Counted from the first letter of the stretch, positions 38,379 to 47,225 are shown. The stretch is 64,000 nucleotides of DNA from Streptomyces iakyrus (GCF_000717055.1 NZ_JNXI01000003.1:558001-622000); one strand, 5' to 3'. Notes: generated from the letters alone by a model not told the origin. Program-made: numbers and translations.

Positions 38379-39323
38379 ATGAGCACCGTCACCACACCGG
38401 CCGGCCGGCTCGCCGGCGCCCCGTCCGCCCCGGCCCGCCGCCACCGCCTCGACTGGCGCCTCCGGTTCGCCGCCCTGTCCCTGATCTGGGGCTTCAGCTT
38501 CCTCCTCATCAAGGTGGGCACCGGGGCGTACGCGCCGTTCCAGGTGACGCTCGGCCGGCTGCTGTTCGGCACGGCGGTGCTGGCCGCCGCGATGGCGGTG
38601 CGCCGCGAGCGGCTGCCGCGCGGGGTCCGGGTCTGGGGGCATCTGACGGTCGCCGCGTTCCTGCTCAACGCCCTGCCGTTCTCGCTGTTCGCGTACGCGG
38701 AGCTGACCATCCCGTCCACGCTGGCGGGCATCTGCAACGCGACCTCACCGCTGTGGGGCATGGCGCTGTCGCTGATCGCCCTGTCGGAGGACCGCCCGAC
38801 CCGGGTCCGGGTCGCCGGGCTCGGGCTCGGCTTCCTCGGGGTGCTCACGGTGCTGGGCGCCTGGCAGGGCTTCCACGGCCTGGACGCCACCGGGACGGCA
38901 CTGGCCCTGCTCGGCTCCCTCAGCTACCCGATCGGCTGGATCTACGTCCGCCGGACCCTGGCCGGGACCGGCGACTCCCACCTGTCGATGACCGGAGCCC
39001 AGCTGCTGCTCGCGACGGTCCAGCTGGCGGTCGTCACCCCGCTGTTCACGACCCTGCCCACCCGCATGTCCTTCGGGCCTCTGCTGGCGATCGCCGCCCT
39101 GGGCGCACTGGGCACGGGTCTGGCGGTGCTCCTCCAGTACGGCCTGGTCGCCGAGGTTGGCCCGACGACCGCCCAGATGGTCACGTACTTCATCCCGGTC
39201 ATCGCCACGGCCGCGGGCGTGGCCCTCCTCGGCGAGACGCTCACGTGGTCGACCCCGGTCGGTGCGGCGATCGTCCTGACGGGAGCGGCCCTCACCCAGC
39301 TCCGCCCGAAGCCCCGCCCGTAG
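38379..39323 (+). CDS. EamA/DMT-family transporter
   Basis: 314 residues with ten predicted membrane helices in two EamA repeats (about 25-160 and 175-305). LSLIWGFSFLLIKVG opens the first, and the second ends IPVIATAAGVALLGETLTWS, both typical. It probably exports an amino acid or a drug-like metabolite. Divergent from the LysR gene. An in-frame upstream extension is antisense to that gene. Confidence 0.88.
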   Translation: MSTVTTPAGRLAGAPSAPARRHRLDWRLRFAALSLIWGFSFLLIKVGTGAYAPFQVTLGRLLFGTAVLAAAMAVRRERLPRGVRVWGHLTVAAFLLNALPFSLFAYAELTIPSTLAGICNATSPLWGMALSLIALSEDRPTRVRVAGLGLGFLGVLTVLGAWQGFHGLDATGTALALLGSLSYPIGWIYVRRTLAGTGDSHLSMTGAQLLLATVQLAVVTPLFTTLPTRMSFGPLLAIAALGALGTGLAVLLQYGLVAEVGPTTAQMVTYFIPVIATAAGVALLGETLTWSTPVGAAIVLTGAALTQLRPKPRP

Positions 39324-39448
39324 CTCCGCGTCGACGCCCTCCTCCGCCTTGCAGCTGCACGCACCAGACCCCGCTCACCGGCGCTGATCAGCGCCGTCGA
39401 TCTCCTGCGGCCCGATCCAAACGACAGGGCCCAGCCGTGGCCGCACGC

Positions 39449-39536
39449 GGACGCACGGCCCCCGGGCCGGCGTCCGGGCCAAGCCTCGCAGGGCAACGCG
39501 CCTTGCCCGCCGCCTCGGTGTCAGCTCAGCAGGGGC
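39449..39536. repeat. 88-base direct repeat, copy 1
   Basis: Runs from GGACGCAC to CAGCAGGGGC and matches copy 2 (39759-39846) at about 85 of 88 positions, 310 bases apart. It contains internal symmetry (GGGCAACGCGCCTTGCCC). No coding role is seen. Confidence 0.75.
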
Positions 39537-39758
39537 TCAACACCAGGGCGGCGTCCCGGCACGGCCGCGCACGGGCAGACGCCTGCGCCCCACGGCGGTT
39601 CCGGCTCCGCAGGGGGCCGACTGCGTCCCTGCCGTGGCCGCGCGCGGGCGGACGGCCGACGCCGTGTCCCCATCGTCGCCCCTCGCGAGCCCGGAAGCCC
39701 CAGCCCGAGTCCCTGCGTTCCAGCCCCATGGGGACACGACTCAATGCCGACTGCGCGA

Positions 39759-39846
39759 GGACGCACAGCCCCCGGGCCGGCGTCCGGGCCAAGCTCCGCA
39801 GGGCAACGCGCCTTGCCCGCCGCCTCGGTGTCAGCTCAGCAGGGGC
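39759..39846. repeat. 88-base direct repeat, copy 2
   Basis: Second copy of the repeat at 39449-39536. Differences seen are a G/A at the eighth or so position and a CT/TC swap before CGCAGGGCAACG. Such close identity implies recent duplication or gene-conversion-type maintenance. Confidence 0.75.
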
Positions 39847-40102
39847 CCCACCCTCGGGCTGCGTCTCGGTCCGGCCGTGCGAGGGCCGAGGGCCTGCACC
39901 GCGGCTCAGTCGCCGCCCCTCGCGTCCCAGGCCGCTGCGGCTCAGGCGCCCTCGGCCGCGACTCCGTCCTGACCGCACACGGGTCCCGCAGTCACGGCCG
40001 TAGCCGCGCGCAGGCCCGGGGCCGGGAGCCGCACCCCAGTCGTAGTTCCGCACCAGGGCCCGCGACCCAGCCCCGTCTCCGCCGTCGGCCCGAGGCCCTG
40101 TC

Positions 40103-41434
40103 TCAGTCGTAGCTCCGCGCCGGAGCGGGACCGACGGCTGAGGTGATGGCGTCGGCCAGCGTCTCGATCTCGGTCCCGGCGAGGGTCGAGACGGTGACCC
40201 GGATGCCGGGCGGGGCGGCCAGCCGGAAGCGGGCTCCGGGGGCCACGGCCCAGCCGGCGTGCAGCAGCCGGGCGACGGCGCCGGTCTCGTCCGGCACGGG
40301 CACCCACACGTTCATGCCGCTGCGCCCGTGCGCGACGACACCGCGCCGTTCGAGCGCGTCGATCAGCGCGTCCCGCCGCCTCCCGTACGACGCCGCCACC
40401 TCGGCCGTGTCCACCACATCGTCGGCCCACAGCCGTACCAGGGCCCGCTGCATCAGCCGGCTGACCCAGCCGGGGCCGAGCCGGTGCCGTCCCAGGACCC
40501 GGTCCACGGTGAGGGCGTCTCCCGTGAGCAGGGCGAGCCGCAGATCGGGGCCGTAGGCCTTGGCCGCCGAGCGGACGAACGCCCAGTGCCGGGTGACTCC
40601 GGCCAACGGGTGCAGGGGCACGTCGACGATGCCGTGCCCGTGGTCGTCCTCGATCAGCAGGACCTCCGGGTGCTCCCGGAGCACGGCCCGCAGGGCACGC
40701 GCGCGCGGCGCGCTCACCGCCGCGCCGGTCGGGTTCTGCGCCCGGTCCGTCACGATCAGGGCGCGCGCCCCGGCCTCCAGCACCCGGCGCACGTCCTCCG
40801 CGCGCGGCCCCTCGTCGTCGACCCCCACCGGGACGGTCCGCAGTCCGAGCGCCGGCACGAGATCGAGCGTGCGGCCCCAGCCGGGGTCCTCGACGGCGAC
40901 GGTGTCGCCGGGCTTGAGGTGGGCCGCCAGCACCCGTTCGACGCCGTCCAGCGCCCCGGAGACGACGGCGACCGGCCCTTCCGGCACCCCGTCGGCGTCG
41001 AGGCCGGCCCGCGCGAGCCGGGCCAGCTCCGGCTCCACGGCGGTGTCCCCGTAGAGCACGGGCGCCCGGTCGCCCTCGGCGGCCGCCGCCGCGAACGCAC
41101 CCGCGAGCGGCGGCAGCAGCGCCGGGTCCGGATTGCCCTGCGCGACGTCCCGCACGCCCTCAGGGACGTCCACCCTGAAGTGCTCCCGCCCGGTCGTCGC
41201 CGGCGCCGGCCGCACCCGGCTGCCCCGCCGGCCCGCGGTCTCGATGACCCCGCGCTCGCGCAGGGTCCGGTACGCGGCCGCGACCGTGTTGGGATTCACC
41301 CCCAGCCGCTCCGCCAACTCCCGCATGGGAGGCAGCAGTTGCCCCGGCCGCAGCTGACCGGCCCCCACCGCGCGCTCGATGCTCGCGGAAATGTCCGCTG
41401 CGCGACGCCCACTGATCGGATACTCTCCTAGCAC
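40103..41434 (-). CDS. MocR/PdxR-like regulator (GntR HTH + aminotransferase fold)
   Basis: 443 residues. GntR winged helix at 10-75 (ISASIERAVGAGQLRPGQLL, then ELAERLGVNPNTVAAAYRTL), then a PLP-binding class I aminotransferase-like domain with SAAKAYGPDLRLA carrying the PLP Lys. MocR proteins sense PLP or a related amine and control vitamin B6 or amino-acid genes. Divergent from a PNPOx-like gene, with a 12-base palindrome between, which fits PdxR-type control. Confidence 0.9.
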   Translation of the reverse strand: MLGEYPISGRRAADISASIERAVGAGQLRPGQLLPPMRELAERLGVNPNTVAAAYRTLRERGVIETAGRRGSRVRPAPATTGREHFRVDVPEGVRDVAQGNPDPALLPPLAGAFAAAAAEGDRAPVLYGDTAVEPELARLARAGLDADGVPEGPVAVVSGALDGVERVLAAHLKPGDTVAVEDPGWGRTLDLVPALGLRTVPVGVDDEGPRAEDVRRVLEAGARALIVTDRAQNPTGAAVSAPRARALRAVLREHPEVLLIEDDHGHGIVDVPLHPLAGVTRHWAFVRSAAKAYGPDLRLALLTGDALTVDRVLGRHRLGPGWVSRLMQRALVRLWADDVVDTAEVAASYGRRRDALIDALERRGVVAHGRSGMNVWVPVPDETGAVARLLHAGWAVAPGARFRLAAPPGIRVTVSTLAGTEIETLADAITSAVGPAPARSYD

Positions 41435-41445
41435 AAAGCCAAGTA

Positions 41446-41457
41446 TGCACTAGTGCA
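41446..41457. promoter_or_regulatory. Palindrome TGCACTAGTGCA, MocR operator candidate
   Basis: A perfect 12-base palindrome in the 35-base gap between the MocR and PNPOx start codons. Its position should overlap both promoters, so binding could repress itself and control the PNPOx/PaiB pair. Confidence 0.6.
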
Positions 41458-41469
41458 ATGGAGAGCGCC

Positions 41470-42156
41470 ATGCAGGGGACCGCGCAGACGCCGTCGCAGC
41501 CCGAGACCGGCTACACCCCGACCGACCGCACCGTCCCCACCCGCTCCCCGGACCGGGCCTCGTACGACAAGGACCTGGTGCACGCGATACTCGACGAGGC
41601 CTACGTCTGCCACCTCGGTTTCGTCCGCGACGGCGCACCGGTCGTGCTGCCCACGCTGTACGCCCGGGTCGGCGAGCGGCTGTACGTACACGGCTCGACG
41701 GGCTCGCGTCCGCTGCGGGCGGCCGGTCAGGCCGACCCGGGCCTCGAGGTCTGCCTGACGGTCACGCACGTCGACGGTCTGGTCCTGGCCCGCTCGGCCT
41801 TCCACCACTCGATCAACTACCGCTCGGTCGTGGTGCACGGCGTCGCCCACGACGTGACGGACCCCGAGGAGAAGCGGCAGGCCCTGGACGCGCTGGTCGA
41901 CCACGTCGTGCCCGGCCGCTCCGCCGACTCGCGCCCCGCCAACAAGAAGGAACTCGCCGCGACCGCCGTGATCCGCCTGGAGCTGGACGAGGTCTCCGCG
42001 AAGCTGCGCACCGGCGGCGTGAACGACGAACCGGAGGACCTCGCCCTCCCCCACTGGGCCGGCGTCGTCCCGGTGCGTCGCACCTACGGCACCCCGGTGT
42101 CCGACCCCGACCTGGCCCCCGGCACCGAACTGCCCGGCTACCTCGGGGCCCTGTGA
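41470..42156 (+). CDS. PNPOx-like flavin split-barrel protein
   Basis: 228 residues from ATG 41470, chosen because GGAG lies six bases upstream; an ATG at 41458 is possible. Core segments: DKDLVHAILDEAYVCHLGFV, GAPVVLPTLYARVGERLYVH and SINYRSVVVHGVAHDVTD fit the FMN-binding split barrel. Next to a MocR regulator, it may act on pyridoxal-type or other amine substrates. Its stop overlaps the PaiB start (GTGA). Confidence 0.82.
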   Translation: MQGTAQTPSQPETGYTPTDRTVPTRSPDRASYDKDLVHAILDEAYVCHLGFVRDGAPVVLPTLYARVGERLYVHGSTGSRPLRAAGQADPGLEVCLTVTHVDGLVLARSAFHHSINYRSVVVHGVAHDVTDPEEKRQALDALVDHVVPGRSADSRPANKKELAATAVIRLELDEVSAKLRTGGVNDEPEDLALPHWAGVVPVRRTYGTPVSDPDLAPGTELPGYLGAL

Positions 42157-42788
42157 TGCTGATCCACCCCTGGGACGCGCCCCGCGACGACGCCGAGTGG
42201 CAGCAGTGGCTGGCCGGTCACGACTTCGGCCAGCTCGCCGTCAACGGCCTGCCCGGCGAACCACCCCACGTCCAGCCCCTGCACTTCGCCTACGACGCCG
42301 GGGACCGCGAGATCGTCACCCATCTCGCCCGCCCCAACCCGCTCTGGCCCGCGCTGGTGGCCGACCCGGACGTCCTGCTGAGCGTGGTCGACGACTACGT
42401 GTTCGTACCCGGGCCCTGGCAGGCCGCCCCGGACGTCCCGCCCGAGCACGGCACCCCTACGAGCTTCTACACGGCCGTGCAGCTCCGCTGCCGCGCCCAC
42501 GTCGTGGACGGTCCGGCGGAGAAGGCCGTACTGCTCAACCGCCAGGTCGACCACTTCCAGCCGCGGGGCGGCTCCGCACGGGCTGCGGTGGATGAGGCCC
42601 CGTACGGCAGGATGCTGGCCGGCATTCGCGTCCTGCGCCTCGAAGTGACGGACGTGCGGGCGAAGTTCAAGTACGCGAACCACAGGCCGACCGAGGTCCG
42701 GGACCGGATCGCCACGAGCCTCGCGGCCCGCGGCGGCCCGGGTGACGCAAGGGCTCGCGACCACCTCCTGCGCAGGCAGCAGGCCTAG
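42153..42788 (+). CDS. PaiB-like FMN-binding protein
   Basis: 211 residues from GTG 42153 (GTGA overlap), with ATG as second codon. IHPWDAPRDDAEWQQWLAGH, then DFGQLAVNG, PPHVQPLHFAYD, ARPNPLWPAL and VDDYVFVPGPW are all PaiB-family features. PaiB-like proteins are FMN-binding split barrels linked to negative regulation in Bacillus. Cotranscribed with the PNPOx gene under the MocR regulator. Confidence 0.85.
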   Translation: MMLIHPWDAPRDDAEWQQWLAGHDFGQLAVNGLPGEPPHVQPLHFAYDAGDREIVTHLARPNPLWPALVADPDVLLSVVDDYVFVPGPWQAAPDVPPEHGTPTSFYTAVQLRCRAHVVDGPAEKAVLLNRQVDHFQPRGGSARAAVDEAPYGRMLAGIRVLRLEVTDVRAKFKYANHRPTEVRDRIATSLAARGGPGDARARDHLLRRQQA

Positions 42789-42849
42789 GCCGCGGCCCCG
42801 CGCCACAAGGCCGCCACCCGCCTCACCGCCTCACACGGCTGCCACCGCC

Positions 42850-43803
42850 TCACACGGCGACCGTCACCGCCTCCTCGCGCGTCCGGGCGCCTCGCGCCTC
42901 CCCCACCGCGAGGCCCGCCACCGAGCCCAGCATCAGCAGGGTCCCGGCCAGCGTCGCCGCCGTGAGGTGCTCGCCGAGCAGGACGACGGCGAGCACCGCC
43001 GCGCTCACCGGTTCGAGCAGCATGATCACCGAGACGGTGGCGGACCGCACGACGGCCGCGCCCGCGAAGTAGAGGCCGTAGGCGAGCGCGGTGGGGACGG
43101 CGGCGACGTAGACCAGCAGGAGCAGGAGCCGGCCGGGCTCCCCGGTGTGCGGCAGCAGTCCCTCCGCCAGGGCGAACGGCAGCAGGCACAGGCTCGTGAC
43201 GGCGAAGGCCCCGGCGGTCGTCCGCGCGGCGTCGGTCTCGCCGTCGCGGCCCCACCAGCGGGTGAGCAGGGTCATCGCGCTGTACCCGGCCGCGGACAGC
43301 AACGCGAGCAGCACACCCCCAGGACGTACAGTCGTGCTCCCTCCCCCGAGGACGAGGACCGCGAGCCCGGCGAGGGCACCCGTGACGGCGACGGCTCCGC
43401 CCCGGCCCAGCCGCTCGGCCAGGGTCAGCCGGGCGCCGAGCGCGATGAGGACGGGCCCCGCCCCCAGGGTGACGACGGTGGCCACGGCGAGTCCGGTGGC
43501 GGAGACGGCCGCGAAGTACGCGGTCTGGAAGACGGCGAGCCCGAGCCCGGTGACCCCGGCCCGCAGCGCCCGGCGGCCGAGCGGTTCACGCACGGGAGTT
43601 CCGGCGCGGGGCCGCAGCAGGCGGACGGCGAGCAGCAGCACAAGGCCTGCGGCGCAGCGCCAGAAGGAAAGGGCGACGGGCCCCATGTCGCTGGCCCGGT
43701 AGACCAGGGAGGCGGCCGCGCCGGCGGTGCCCCAGGCGACACCGGCGACGATCAGATAGAGGAGGCCTCGCCCGACGGGCAGGCCGAAGGCAGTGTTCGA
43801 CAC
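42850..43803 (-). CDS. EamA/DMT-family transporter
   Basis: 317 residues from GTG 43803 with GGAGAG upstream. Ten membrane helices in two EamA repeats: [20 protein letters not shown] opens the first, and [20 protein letters not shown] is the typical end of the second. Probably an exporter of amino acids or related metabolites. A second EamA gene follows upstream in the same direction. Confidence 0.87.
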   Translation of the reverse strand: MSNTAFGLPVGRGLLYLIVAGVAWGTAGAAASLVYRASDMGPVALSFWRCAAGLVLLLAVRLLRPRAGTPVREPLGRRALRAGVTGLGLAVFQTAYFAAVSATGLAVATVVTLGAGPVLIALGARLTLAERLGRGGAVAVTGALAGLAVLVLGGGSTTVRPGGVLLALLSAAGYSAMTLLTRWWGRDGETDAARTTAGAFAVTSLCLLPFALAEGLLPHTGEPGRLLLLLVYVAAVPTALAYGLYFAGAAVVRSATVSVIMLLEPVSAAVLAVVLLGEHLTAATLAGTLLMLGSVAGLAVGEARGARTREEAVTVAV

Positions 43804-44032
43804 GTGTTCTCTCCGCAGACGCGCACGGCACACGACACGCGACAAGCGGCGGCGGGTGCGCGGAAGTTCGGGAAGAACCCCGGATCGTTCGGGATCAGGG
43901 GTCCACGGACTTCGTCTGCGGGCAGCACCGTTCTGCGCGGCGGCGGCGAAACGCCGGGCGCGGTGTCCGGAGGGCCCGCCTCAGGCGGCCGGAGGCGGAA
44001 GAACGAGTGCGTTCGAAGGCATGATCGGCACC
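43804..44032. other. 229-base leader between two EamA genes
   Basis: No gene is called. On the minus strand a 13-codon reading starting MPSNALVLPPPAA (43981-44022 region) begins just after the upstream gene and could be a leader peptide, but there is no firm evidence. The region separates the two transporters, so each may have its own promoter. Confidence 0.3.
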
Positions 44033-45031
44033 CTATGCGCTGGTTCCGCGCCGGGACAATTCCCTTTCCGGGCCGCCGCTCGCGACCGGCTGCGTGGACC
44101 CCTTCGAGGGCGTCGAGGACTGCGCGATGAACGCGCCCGCCAGCACGATCGCACCACCGGCGATCTGCGGTGCCGAGAGGTGCTCGCCGAGCAGGACCCA
44201 GGCCAGGACGGTGGCGATGACCGCTTCGAGGCAGGCCACGACACCCGCGACCTGCGGGGAGAGCCGGCGTACGGAGACCACACCGGTGACGTAGGCGACG
44301 ACGGTGGCGACGAGGACGATCCACGCCAGCAGGACGACGGCGGCGACGGGCCTGCCGTCCATGCTCGCGGTGCCCTGGAGCACCGACCAGTCCATGGTCC
44401 AGGGCCGGGCGACGACGGTCAGCACGGCCGCGCCGACGATCAGACCGTAGGCGATGACGCCCAGCGGGTCGGGCGCCTCCTCCCCGGCGTCGCTGCCCTG
44501 GTCGGACAGGACGAAGTAGCCGACCTGGCAGCAGGCCGCGCCGAGCGCGAGCAGCAGCCCGACGGGGTCGAAGCTCAGGCCCGACCAGACCTCGACGACA
44601 CAGGCGAGTCCGCCGACCGCGAGCACGACACCGACGGCCGCGGCACGCGTCACGGGCCGCTTCTGCACGAACCGCACCCAGCAGAGCACGAGCGCGGGTG
44701 CCAGGTACTCGATGAGCAGCGCCACGCCGACGGGGATCCGGGAGAGCGCCGCGAAGTAGAAGGCCTGGACGCCCGCGACGGCGAGCAGCCCGAACCCGGC
44801 GAGCAGCCCGGGCCGCCGCCGCAGCAGCGCGCGATGGCGCACGGCGAGCGGCAGCATGACCAGGGCAGCCCCGGCCACGCGCAGCCACACCACGTGCAGC
44901 GGGTCCAGGCCCGCCTCGATCAGCGGCTTGGCCGCGACACCGGATCCGCCGAAGGCCACCGCGGACAGGAGCGCGAGGCCGAGCCCCACACCCCTGCCGC
45001 GTCCGTTCACGCTGCTGTCAGAGGTACGCAC
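44033..45031 (-). CDS. EamA/DMT-family transporter
   Basis: 332 residues from GTG 45031 (GTG 45037 is an alternative; no clear ribosome site). Ten helices in two repeats; LALLSAVAFGGSGVAAKPLI opens the first and CLEAVIATVLAWVLLGEHLS closes the second. AALSRIPVGVALLIEYLAPA is typical of the RhtA/YdcZ-like exporter branch that handles amino acids. Tandem with the EamA gene at 42850, but only distantly similar to it. Confidence 0.87.
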   Translation of the reverse strand: MRTSDSSVNGRGRGVGLGLALLSAVAFGGSGVAAKPLIEAGLDPLHVVWLRVAGAALVMLPLAVRHRALLRRRPGLLAGFGLLAVAGVQAFYFAALSRIPVGVALLIEYLAPALVLCWVRFVQKRPVTRAAAVGVVLAVGGLACVVEVWSGLSFDPVGLLLALGAACCQVGYFVLSDQGSDAGEEAPDPLGVIAYGLIVGAAVLTVVARPWTMDWSVLQGTASMDGRPVAAVVLLAWIVLVATVVAYVTGVVSVRRLSPQVAGVVACLEAVIATVLAWVLLGEHLSAPQIAGGAIVLAGAFIAQSSTPSKGSTQPVASGGPERELSRRGTSA

Positions 45032-45160
45032 GGGCACATGATGGCAGGCCGTGACAGGAGCGTCATCCCCTATGACACCTGTCTCACTGCCTGGACGCGG
45101 CGGACCGCCCCAGGGGCCGCCCATCAGAGGGCGGCTGCGGGCTCAGAGGGCGACTGTCGC

Positions 45161-45709
45161 TCAGAGCGCGGCTTCGCCGCACTCCCCGGTGAGGCCGGAC
45201 CGGCCGTCGAGCCGGGCGAACACCTCGCGCGGATCGATGCCGGCCCGTTCGAGCACCTCGACCGCGCGCGCCTGCGGGTCGGCCACGATCGCCGCGAGCA
45301 GGTCGGTGCCGCGAGCAGGTCCGCCGCGCCCGGCGGCGCGTTCGCAGGCGTACTCCATGCACCCGGCGGCGAGCGGGGAGAAGCCCGCCGTCTCCGTCAC
45401 CACGGGGACGGCGCCGGAGTCCTCGACGCCGTTCTGCCAGCGCAGGCCGTAGCCGATGCTGCGCTGGACGAGGTAGCCGAGCAGCCGGGCGATCTGCGAC
45501 CCCTCGCCGAAGACGGAACGCGCCTCGGGGTCGGACTCCAGCAGTGAGTGGAGCAGATGGGCGGTGTCGATCTGCCGGTCCCCGTCCCGGACGGCCCGGC
45601 GCCGGGCACCGCCGACCACCGATGCCAGCTCGTCACTGAGCCTGGCATCGTTGTCCACGCGCTGAATGCCGTGCTCATGGGCCGACTGCCGGGGGATAAG
45701 GGGTTGCAC
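45161..45709 (-). CDS. Stand-alone Clp N-terminal-domain protein
   Basis: 182 residues from GTG 45709, with GAGG upstream. Two Clp-R-type repeats are visible: ELASVVGGARRRAVRDGDRQ with IDTAHLLHSLLESDPEARSV, and LAAGCMEYACERAAGRGGPA with RGTDLLAAIVADPQARAVEV. No AAA+ domain follows. Such solo Clp-N proteins may act as adaptors or decoys for ClpC, which is inference. Confidence 0.75.
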   Translation of the reverse strand: MQPLIPRQSAHEHGIQRVDNDARLSDELASVVGGARRRAVRDGDRQIDTAHLLHSLLESDPEARSVFGEGSQIARLLGYLVQRSIGYGLRWQNGVEDSGAVPVVTETAGFSPLAAGCMEYACERAAGRGGPARGTDLLAAIVADPQARAVEVLERAGIDPREVFARLDGRSGLTGECGEAAL

Positions 45710-45850
45710 ATCCTCTACCTCATCAGCCCCGCGGACCCGGGTCATCCCCGGAGGGAAGCATCTTCGCGTCCCACGGGAAGTGGACTATTGCGAGCGGAAT
45801 CTCCTCCTTACGGAGGAGATCAGGCAGATTCAGGTGGAGGCCTCCGTGCG

Positions 45851-45867
45851 ACTGACAGTTCGTCAGT
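45851..45867. promoter_or_regulatory. Inverted repeat ACTGAC-N5-GTCAGT
   Basis: A perfect 6-bp inverted repeat with a 5-base spacer, 67 bases before the SRPBCC start codon. The same CTGAC-N5-GTCAG core occurs at 36823-36839. A likely operator of a TetR-type regulator. Confidence 0.5.
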
Positions 45868-45933
45868 ATTGAACATTGCGGCCGCCGCGGCTACGTTCCG
45901 CGACACCCAGCCCCGACACGAAGAGGTGGTCGC

Positions 45934-46362
45934 ATGGCCGAAGTCAGCGCGGAGGCACGCATCGGGGCACCGGCCGAGAAGGTGTGGGCGAGGCTCACGG
46001 ACTGGCCCGCCTACGGCGAGTGGAACGCGACCCACACGAGCTTCCCGGCGGGCGGCCCGGAACCCCTGGAGCTGGGCGCGACGTTCCAGGAGAACATGCG
46101 GCTCATGAACTTCCCGGCCGAGGTGGCGTGGACCGTCGAGGCGCTGGAACCGGCACGTGTGCTCGCGATCCGCGGCAAGGGCCCGATGGCCGTGACCGTG
46201 GCGACGCGCTACACCCTCACACCCGACGGCGACGCCACGAGGGTCCGCATCGACGGCGAGTTCACGGGCGCGACGGTGTCCCTGATGGCCGGCAAGCTGA
46301 AGGACTCGGCCACGGCGGCCCTGCACGAGTCGCTGCGCAAGCTGGACGGCCTGGTCACCTGA
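45934..46362 (+). CDS. SRPBCC-fold (polyketide cyclase/START-like) protein
   Basis: 142 residues. MAEVSAEARIGAPAEKVWAR, then LTDWPAYGEWN is the usual START-like opening, and the rest alternates beta strands with a final long helix (LKDSATAALHESLRKLDGLV). It binds a hydrophobic ligand in a deep pocket; a lipid or polyketide carrier or cyclase role is possible. GAGGTGG precedes the ATG. Confidence 0.82.
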   Translation: MAEVSAEARIGAPAEKVWARLTDWPAYGEWNATHTSFPAGGPEPLELGATFQENMRLMNFPAEVAWTVEALEPARVLAIRGKGPMAVTVATRYTLTPDGDATRVRIDGEFTGATVSLMAGKLKDSATAALHESLRKLDGLVT

Positions 46363-46380
46363 CCCCGCTCCGGCACGCAA

Positions 46381-46409
46381 GGGCGCCCCCGGAGAGGCCG
46401 GGGGCGCCC
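46381..46409. terminator. Bidirectional terminator
   Basis: A perfect 12-bp stem, GGGCGCCCCCGG with CCGGGGGCGCCC, around AGAGG. It lies between the convergent SRPBCC (stop 46362) and PadR (stop 46425) genes and serves both. Confidence 0.75.
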
Positions 46410-46424
46410 GTCCCGCGACGAGGG

Positions 46425-47048
46425 TCAGTCCTCGTCGGCGAGGATGAGATACAGCTTCTTGCGGGCTTCGTTGATGACGCCCAGCGCCTTCTCCCGCTGC
46501 TCCTTGCTGCCCGTCTTCCAGACCTGGCCGAAGGCCTCCATCAGCCCGAAGCCGGCCTGGCGGATCTCACCCAGGGCCTCCCAGTCGACCCCGCGCGAGG
46601 CCTCCTCCCAGGGCGCCTCGGGCCCCTCCTCGGCGGCCTCGCGGCCCGCCTCGGTGAGCGAGAACAGCTTCTTGCCGCCCTCGGACGCGCTGGCGATCAG
46701 CCCCTCGTCCTCCAGCAGCTGGAGGGTCGGGTACACCGAGCCGGGGCTGGGCTTCCACGCCCCGCCGCTGCGCTCGGCGATCTCCTGGATCATCTCGTAG
46801 CCGTGCATCGGCCGGTCCTTGAGCAGGGCCAGGATCGAGGCGCGTACGTCACCGCGCCGCGCCCTCCCCCTCGGCCCCCCGCGCCCTCGTCCACCCCAGG
46901 GGCCGGGACCGAAGCCCGGCCCACCGGGCCCGCCCCAGCCGGGGCCACCCGGCCCGAACGGACCGAAGGCCGCACGCAACCCCTCGAAGCCACCCCGACC
47001 GTGCGGGCCGCCGTGTCCATGTCCACGCTCGAATCCATGGGTACGCAT
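46425..47048 (-). CDS. PadR-family regulator with Gly/His/Pro-rich leader
   Basis: 207 residues from ATG 47048, with GGAGAG upstream. The PadR winged helix is at about 66-145 (RASILALLKDRPMHGYEMIQ, then PSPGSVYPTLQLLEDEGLIA), and a C-terminal helical dimer region follows. Residues 3-65 are unusual: rich in Gly, Pro, Phe and His (GHGHGGPHGRGG and FGPGPWGGRG). An operator-like palindrome lies over its promoter. Divergent from PhzF, which it may also control. Confidence 0.88.
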   Translation of the reverse strand: MRTHGFERGHGHGGPHGRGGFEGLRAAFGPFGPGGPGWGGPGGPGFGPGPWGGRGRGGPRGRARRGDVRASILALLKDRPMHGYEMIQEIAERSGGAWKPSPGSVYPTLQLLEDEGLIASASEGGKKLFSLTEAGREAAEEGPEAPWEEASRGVDWEALGEIRQAGFGLMEAFGQVWKTGSKEQREKALGVINEARKKLYLILADED

Positions 47049-47091
47049 CGCAACCACTCTCCATTCCATCGTTGATCTGTCGCGATGCTTC

Positions 47092-47121
47092 ACCGATATA
47101 TCGGTAATGCGCGAACGACAA
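47092..47121 (-). promoter_or_regulatory. PadR promoter with palindromic operator
   Basis: TTGTCG (complement of 47116-47121), a 17-base gap and TATCGG (complement of 47093-47098) make a promoter for the PadR gene. The -10 lies inside the perfect palindrome ACCGATATATCGGT at 47092-47105, the expected site for self-repression. It may also act on the divergent PhzF gene. Confidence 0.6.
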
Positions 47122-47225
47122 GACCCTCCACCGCGCCCTCCACCGCCCGGAGCGCCCGCAGAACCGGTCCAGTGCTCGCGTATTGGCCTTGGCCTGCGGG
47201 TTCGTGGGAGCCATAGCGTCAGGGC

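Larger units (their letters stand above)
39324..40102. other. Gene-free, repeat-rich GC-dense region
   Basis: About 780 bases between EamA and the MocR stop. Frames here are all Arg/Ala/Pro-rich without start signals or domains, so I call no gene. It contains an 88-base direct repeat (39449-39536 and 39759-39846) and shorter degenerate repeats of CCGYRGCCGCRCGCGGRCG type. It may be decayed sequence or an expanded intergenic repeat. Confidence 0.55.

Noticed and set aside
40001..40102. C-terminal gene fragments in the repeat-rich gap
   Set aside because: Frames are Arg/Pro/Ala-only, contain the repeats and have no start signals.
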